DNA of 55,758 nt from Natrinema thermotolerans DSM 11552 (lineage in GTDB: Archaea > Halobacteriota > Halobacteria > Halobacteriales > Natrialbaceae). Positions 52,095 through 55,758 of the stretch are shown piece by piece (position 1 is the stretch's first letter; each line of letters opens with the position of its first letter). The notes under the pieces were generated by a model. It ran no database searches. It had not been told where the DNA came from and was given only the letters and a program-made list of their open reading frames with translations. Position numbers and translations under genes: made by a program. Location of the stretch: NCBI GenBank assembly GCA_000337115.1, contig AOIR01000058.1, forward strand, positions 103,797-159,554, in the 5' to 3' direction.

Positions 52095-52544
52095 ATGCAG
52101 GACCCTCGATGGCTGCAACTGAGCGAAGACGAAATAAACGAATTCCTCGGTCGCGGCGGGACCGGCGTCATCTCCTTCGCCACGGATCCCGACGAACCAC
52201 CGGTTTCGATCCCCGTCTCGTACGGGTACAGCGCGGACGTGAAGCGGTTTTACTATCGACTCTCGATCCCACAGGACAGCAGAAAGGAGGACCTCGTGGA
52301 CAACCCCGTCTCCTTCGTGACACACGACGAGACCGACACCGGCTGGCGAAGCGTCGTCGCTACGGGACGGCTTTCGGATACGGCCGATGCGCCGTACGAG
52401 TCGACGGAAATTCAGGGGATGTGGGGGATCCAGATCCCGATCGTCGACGTGTTCGAGCGACCGCCGAGGGAGATGACGTTCCGCTATTTCAGCCTCGATC
52501 CGGACGAGATAACGGGGCGGAAAGAGGTCCGGACCGATGCGTAG
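52095..52544 (+). CDS. Pyridoxamine-phosphate-oxidase-like flavin-binding protein
   Basis: A 149-residue split-barrel flavoprotein-type protein. The order LSEDEINEFLGRGGTGVISF, PVSIPVSYGYSADVKRFYYR and VSFVTHDETDTGWRSVVATG matches the PNPOx-like family that binds FMN or a related cofactor. The enzymatic role is not known; many haloarchaeal members are stress-related. Confidence 0.83.
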   Translation: MQDPRWLQLSEDEINEFLGRGGTGVISFATDPDEPPVSIPVSYGYSADVKRFYYRLSIPQDSRKEDLVDNPVSFVTHDETDTGWRSVVATGRLSDTADAPYESTEIQGMWGIQIPIVDVFERPPREMTFRYFSLDPDEITGRKEVRTDA

Positions 52545-52780
52545 CGAGCGGATGTCCATCAACGGCTCATACGGGCAACTGTCCCGATTCCCCGTGCAAT
52601 CGCGGGACGGTCGGGTCTCGTCGGAACTGACGGACGGCAGCCCGTGTGATACGGCAACACCGTTGGACAGAACGACGTGAAGATCGGGCGCTCTGCTGTG
52701 GCCGTCGCCGGTAGGCCGCGAATTGGCGACCGACTTCGTAGAGACTTCTGTCCGACAGTGTAAGCGACGGGCGTGTTCCG

Positions 52781-53221
52781 TTATCGAACGATCGTCACCG
52801 GGACTGGGGAGCGCCGCGTGACGGTTTCGGCCACGCTTCCGAGCAGGACACGAGTGACGCCGGACCGACCGTGACTTCCCATGACGATGTGATCGACGTC
52901 GTTTTCGTCGGCGTACTGGACGATCGTTCGAGCGGGCGGTCCAGTTTCGACCGCGGTGTCGATCGTAGTCGTCTCGAGAACTCCCGCTTCCTCCGCTCGG
53001 TCGCGCGCGTCTTCGCCGAGTTCGTTGCCCCGTTCGACGGCCTGATCGTGGATCTGTGAATCGTAGTAGCCGCCGCCCCCGTAGTCGCTGTAGACGCCAG
53101 CCATCGGATCGACGACGTGTAACGTCGTGATTCGCCCGCCGTCGTGATTCGAGACCGCGTGATCGAACGCGGCCCACGCTTGCGATGAGCCGTCCAACGG
53201 GACGAGTACGTGCGTTCCCAT
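52781..53221 (-). CDS. Universal stress protein (UspA)
   Basis: A 146-residue UspA-fold protein with an intact ATP-binding motif, G115-SH-G118, then GVTRVLLGSVAETV with G128-S129. The N-terminal HVLVPLDGSSQAWAAFDHA is typical. It closely resembles the other UspA gene at 49863 in the C-terminal signature, but that copy has lost a glycine. A glycine/tyrosine-rich loop at residues 45-53 (SDYGGGGYY) is unusual. It lies between the PNPOx and CBS genes in the stress group. Confidence 0.9.
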   Translation of the reverse strand: MGTHVLVPLDGSSQAWAAFDHAVSNHDGGRITTLHVVDPMAGVYSDYGGGGYYDSQIHDQAVERGNELGEDARDRAEEAGVLETTTIDTAVETGPPARTIVQYADENDVDHIVMGSHGRSGVTRVLLGSVAETVTRRSPVPVTIVR

Positions 53222-53407
53222 ACGGGAGACACGTCAGCAACGCACAAGAAACCCGCCGGAAACGGCCCGCTCGCGATCGGTTCGAGCGCGACCGTCGAGG
53301 ACTCGAGTACGGTCGCGTGACGGTCGTACCGACGAGAGAGTCCGCCGTCGTCACACTTGGGCCCCGAGACTAAGACGTCTCGCGTGGTCGGCCTATCCGG
53401 TGTCCTC

Positions 53408-53824
53408 ATGCCGATCGATGACTTAGCCCGCAGCGATGTCGTAACGGCCGCACCCGACGCGTCGGTCGCCGAACTCGCGGCGATGATGGACGAGGAGAAC
53501 GTCGGGAGTATCGTGATCATCGACGACGATGCGCCGGTGGGTATCGTAACCGACCGCGACCTGACTGTGCGCGTCCTCGCCGACGGGGCCGACGCCGAGC
53601 GGACGGCAACGGACGTAATGACCGAGGATCCCTGTACGATCGAACGGGACGGCGGGTTCTACGAGGCGACGGATCTGATGGCCGAACACGGCGTGCGCCG
53701 CCTCCCCGTCAGCGACGGCGACCAGCTCGTCGGCATCATCACGGCCGACGATCTGACGGAACTCCTCTCCGACGAGGAACAACAGCTCGCGGACGTCATT
53801 CGGGCTCAGCGACCCGAATACTGA
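53408..53824 (+). CDS. CBS-domain pair protein
   Basis: A 138-residue protein made of two CBS domains: ARSDVVTAAPDASVAELAAM with GIVTDRDLTVRVL, and MTEDPCTIERDGGFYEATDL with GIITADDLTELLS. Such Bateman modules bind adenosine nucleotides and sense energy or redox status. No effector domain is attached. The ATG at 53408 starts exactly at the first CBS repeat. Confidence 0.9.
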   Translation: MPIDDLARSDVVTAAPDASVAELAAMMDEENVGSIVIIDDDAPVGIVTDRDLTVRVLADGADAERTATDVMTEDPCTIERDGGFYEATDLMAEHGVRRLPVSDGDQLVGIITADDLTELLSDEEQQLADVIRAQRPEY

Positions 53825-54341
53825 GTCCCAGCGATCTGTGGCCCGTCACCGTTCGCCGTCGCGAGGCAACTCCGTTGGCGTGCGGCCGGCCTCGGTGACG
53901 ACCGTGACACACCGACTCGTCCGCCGGTCGCTTGACGGTCGCCGGTGACGGCGTGTTCGACTGCCGATCGTCCGGCAGTTCCGAACGCTCGAGCGCCTCG
54001 GACGGCCTCCTTTTTCGGAGCGTTTGTGTGTACTTGGGACAGGTCTGCTATCCGATTCCGTGGCCGGTGACGGCGCGCCCGCTTGCGACCGGTGCATGGT
54101 GAGGCCGCCGCAGACGACGGCCCGCTGACGAGCAGTGCTGCACCGAGTGCGATCGCCGGGTTCGCCGTCTCGCGGTTCCAGCGTTCCCGGTACGCCCCCG
54201 GTCTCGCGAACGGCAACCGCGATCGAGCCGAGCAACAGCGCGGTGCCGGCGTCGATCTCGTGGTGGTTCCGTGCGGACGGCTGCACACTGTTTCGTCGAT
54301 TGGACCAGACTCCACTTATCGGTCGCTACCCAAGGACGCAC
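53825..54341. other. Gene-free region before nosL, possible gene remnant
   Basis: About 517 bases without an intact gene. On the minus strand, two adjacent frames each contain a hydrophobic stretch that could belong to one frameshifted small membrane protein (see the pseudogene entry). A TATA-like ACTTATC at 54314-54320 lies about 25 bases before nosL. Confidence 0.45.
54076..54286 (-). pseudogene. Possible frameshifted small membrane protein remnant
   Basis: One frame reads DAGTALLLGSIAVAVRE (ending about 54203). Shifting frame just afterwards gives GAYRERWNRETANPAIALGA and then ALLVSGPSSAAAS. Joined, they would form a two-helix protein. Neither frame alone makes a normal haloarchaeal protein. 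It could equally be chance in GC-rich DNA, or an assembly indel. Confidence 0.2.
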
Positions 54342-54932
54342 ATGGACGAATACCACGGGAGTGACGGCGAACGAAGCGTGCCGCGTCGAACGATCCTCGC
54401 CGGATCGGCCCTCACCGGGCTGACCGCCCTAGCCGGTTGCCTCGGCGGTGACGAGGCGAGCAGTCCCGACCCGGTCACGATCGAGGACGGGACGAGCTGT
54501 GACAACTGCACGATGGCGATCGTCGACTACCCCGGACCGGTCGGCGAATCGTTCTACGACGACGCCGAGGAGTTACTCGACGAGGACCGTCCGGCACAGT
54601 TCTGCAGTTCCCTCTGTACGTACGCGTTCACGTTCGAACACGAGGACGAGCAAGAGCCGAGCGTGACGTACGTGACCGACTACTCGACCGTCGACTACGA
54701 GGTCGATACCGGCGGCGACGCGCCCGAAATTACCAGTCACGTCGAAGCGGACGCCTTCGCACCGATAACCGATCTCACGCTGGTCGTCGACAGCGAAGTC
54801 GAGGGCTCGATGGGGCCGTCGATGATCGGCTTTTCCGACACCGACGACGCGGACGCGTTCCAAGCGGACTACGGCGGCGACCTCTACGAACACGGCGACG
54901 TGAGTCGCGACCTCGTGATGTCGATGATGTAA
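54342..54932 (+). CDS. nosL: NosL-like copper-binding lipoprotein
   Basis: A 196-residue Tat-exported lipoprotein, with R15-R16 in RSVPRRTILAGSALTG and lipobox cysteine C33. The copper-site segment is C53-DN-C56-T-M58 (SCDNCTMAIVDYPGP), typical of NosL, the Cu(I) chaperone of nitrous oxide reductase. Other family features are FCSSLCTYAF and the C-terminal MSMM. The divalent-metal or Cu+ role is by homology. The next gene encodes an ABC-2-type permease in convergent orientation. No nosZ is visible in the window. The ATG at 54342 matches a TATA-like box at 54314. Confidence 0.85.
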   Translation: MDEYHGSDGERSVPRRTILAGSALTGLTALAGCLGGDEASSPDPVTIEDGTSCDNCTMAIVDYPGPVGESFYDDAEELLDEDRPAQFCSSLCTYAFTFEHEDEQEPSVTYVTDYSTVDYEVDTGGDAPEITSHVEADAFAPITDLTLVVDSEVEGSMGPSMIGFSDTDDADAFQADYGGDLYEHGDVSRDLVMSMM

Positions 54933-54965
54933 CGACCGACCCCGCGATCGCGTCCGAAACGACGG

Positions 54966-55736
54966 TTACCGATTCATCGCCGCGGTTGCGACGGCGAGGG
55001 AGCCGATCGTCCACACCGTGAGTCCGACCAGACTGGCCACTGGCGAGGCCGTCTGTGGCCCGGTTCCCGCCGCCGTTATCACGACGGTTTCGAAGACGAG
55101 TCCGCGGTACGCGCTGAGCGGACTCGCCGCGAGCGCGTAGACGAGCGACGACTCGCCCAGATAGCCGCTTGCGAGGCCGTAGACGAGCGCGAGATCCAGC
55201 CCGACCAACACGACGACCAGCGCGACGACGGACAGCGCGAGGGCGCTTCGCGTTCCGCTTACGAGCGCCGAGATCGCGATCGCGACGGCGAGGATCGATA
55301 GCGCGAACAGCGCGGTCAACACGACGAACCGCGCGAACAGGAGCGGGGAGTCGGCACCGGCGTGCGACGCGTACCGGCTGAACGGTTCCTCGCGACCGAC
55401 GACGACCGCGCCGCCGACGAGCAGAAGCGACGCGACGACCGTCCCGAGGAGCCCGACGGCCCTGCCGACGAAGACGCCGACGACGTGTTCGCGCGGTGCG
55501 ATCGGATACGTCTCGAGGACGTCGAGTTCGCCCCGTCGGCGGTCGCCGAGGATCGCCCGGTAGCCGAACGCGACGGCCACGATCGGGACGAGCAACTCGA
55601 GCGGGGTCAGGAGATCGACGATCGTCGGGACGTAGCCGGCCCCGACGCCGCCACCCACCCACGCGATTCCCAGCAGGACGGCTGCGAACGCCGCTCCGAG
55701 GAGGACGAACGTCCGGGTCCGGGAGAGGGTTCTGAG
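54966..55736 (-). CDS. nosY: NosY-like ABC-2 transporter permease, N-terminus cut by contig edge
   Basis: About 256 residues of a six-helix ABC-2 permease, lacking the first residues because the contig ends inside the gene. The remaining part begins LRTLSRTRTFVLLGAAFA and includes AILGDRRRGELDVLETYPIA, a typical NosY/ABC-2 cytoplasmic loop. Adjacent NosL suggests a NosDFY-type copper or maturation transporter, but other ABC-2 exporters are possible. The apparent MYKRQ start at the edge is adapter-derived. Confidence 0.75.
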   Translation of the reverse strand, partial: LRTLSRTRTFVLLGAAFAAVLLGIAWVGGGVGAGYVPTIVDLLTPLELLVPIVAVAFGYRAILGDRRRGELDVLETYPIAPREHVVGVFVGRAVGLLGTVVASLLLVGGAVVVGREEPFSRYASHAGADSPLLFARFVVLTALFALSILAVAIAISALVSGTRSALALSVVALVVVLVGLDLALVYGLASGYLGESSLVYALAASPLSAYRGLVFETVVITAAGTGPQTASPVASLVGLTVWTIGSLAVATAAMNR

Positions 55737-55755
55737 CTGTCTCTTATACACATCT
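55737..55755. other. Tn5/Nextera mosaic-end adapter sequence (reverse orientation)
   Basis: CTGTCTCTTATACACATCT is the reverse complement of the mosaic end at the left edge. It is library adapter, not genomic DNA. Genuine sequence ends at about 55736. Confidence 0.97.
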
Positions 55756-55758
55756 CTG

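Noticed and set aside
1-55758. CRISPR array, insertion sequence or prophage
   Set aside because: No regularly spaced direct repeats, transposase, integrase or phage structural genes were found; the gene content is chromosomal housekeeping and transport.

Overview
The window is a 55.7 kb stretch of high-GC chromosomal DNA from a halophilic archaeon (class Halobacteria, probably of the Natrinema/Haloterrigena type; the genus is a guess). The evidence is strongly acidic predicted proteins, archaeal information-processing genes (Rpo4, L21e, aEF1-beta, RsmA, Elp3, RqcH, Nre), Tat-lipoprotein signals, and TATA-like boxes 25-30 bases before many start codons, the pattern of leaderless haloarchaeal mRNAs. 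Both ends carry the 19-base Tn5 mosaic end of Nextera adapters, so the contig is cut artificially inside a gene at each end.

Layout. 1-5.7 kb: truncated NhaC antiporter, Nre repair protein, a small zinc-finger protein with aEF1-beta, a metallo-beta-lactamase (MBL) protein, and an unexpected class I terpene-synthase-like gene with an AT-rich promoter. 5.7-12.9 kb: cystathionine gamma-synthase, then a translation block (DUF655, Rpo4, L21e on one strand; RsmA, MscS, HemK2-type methyltransferase on the other) interrupted by an amino acid permease. 12.9-21 kb: PQQ-propeller lipoprotein, a split methionine synthase (two overlapping MetE-type barrels), a Gfo/Idh/MocA oxidoreductase, a 550-base gene-free stretch rich in inverted repeats, a thioesterase and an HD phosphohydrolase. 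21-25 kb: potassium channel with RCK domains, divergent from a KhtT/KhtU-like cation/proton antiporter pair.

25-34 kb: amidohydrolase, gamma-carbonic anhydrase, ComEC-like MBL lipoprotein coupled to DUF3006, OsmC, membrane hydrolase, UPF0173 MBL, and a RecJ-like protein whose DHH active site looks degenerate. 34-40 kb: complete seven-gene Mrp Na+/H+ antiporter operon (mrpABCDEFG) with overlapping genes. 40-47 kb: Elp3, a gene-free segment with a strong orphan promoter and perfect hairpin, ZIP transporter and RqcH. 47-55.7 kb: thioredoxin reductase/thioredoxin operon with a palindrome at its promoter, then a stress and redox group (methyltransferase, DUF302, two universal stress proteins, rhodanese-MBL fusion, PNPOx-like protein, CBS protein) and a NosL/NosY-like copper pair cut by the contig end.

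Major themes are sodium, potassium and pH homeostasis (NhaC, RCK channel, KhtTU-like pair, Mrp, MscS), methionine and sulfur metabolism (CGS, split MetE, rhodanese-MBL, Trx system) and translation or its quality control. The most unusual items are the terpene-synthase-like gene with tandem promoter repeats, the degenerate RecJ/DHH protein, the palindrome on the trx promoter, and the orphan promoter-hairpin after elp3.
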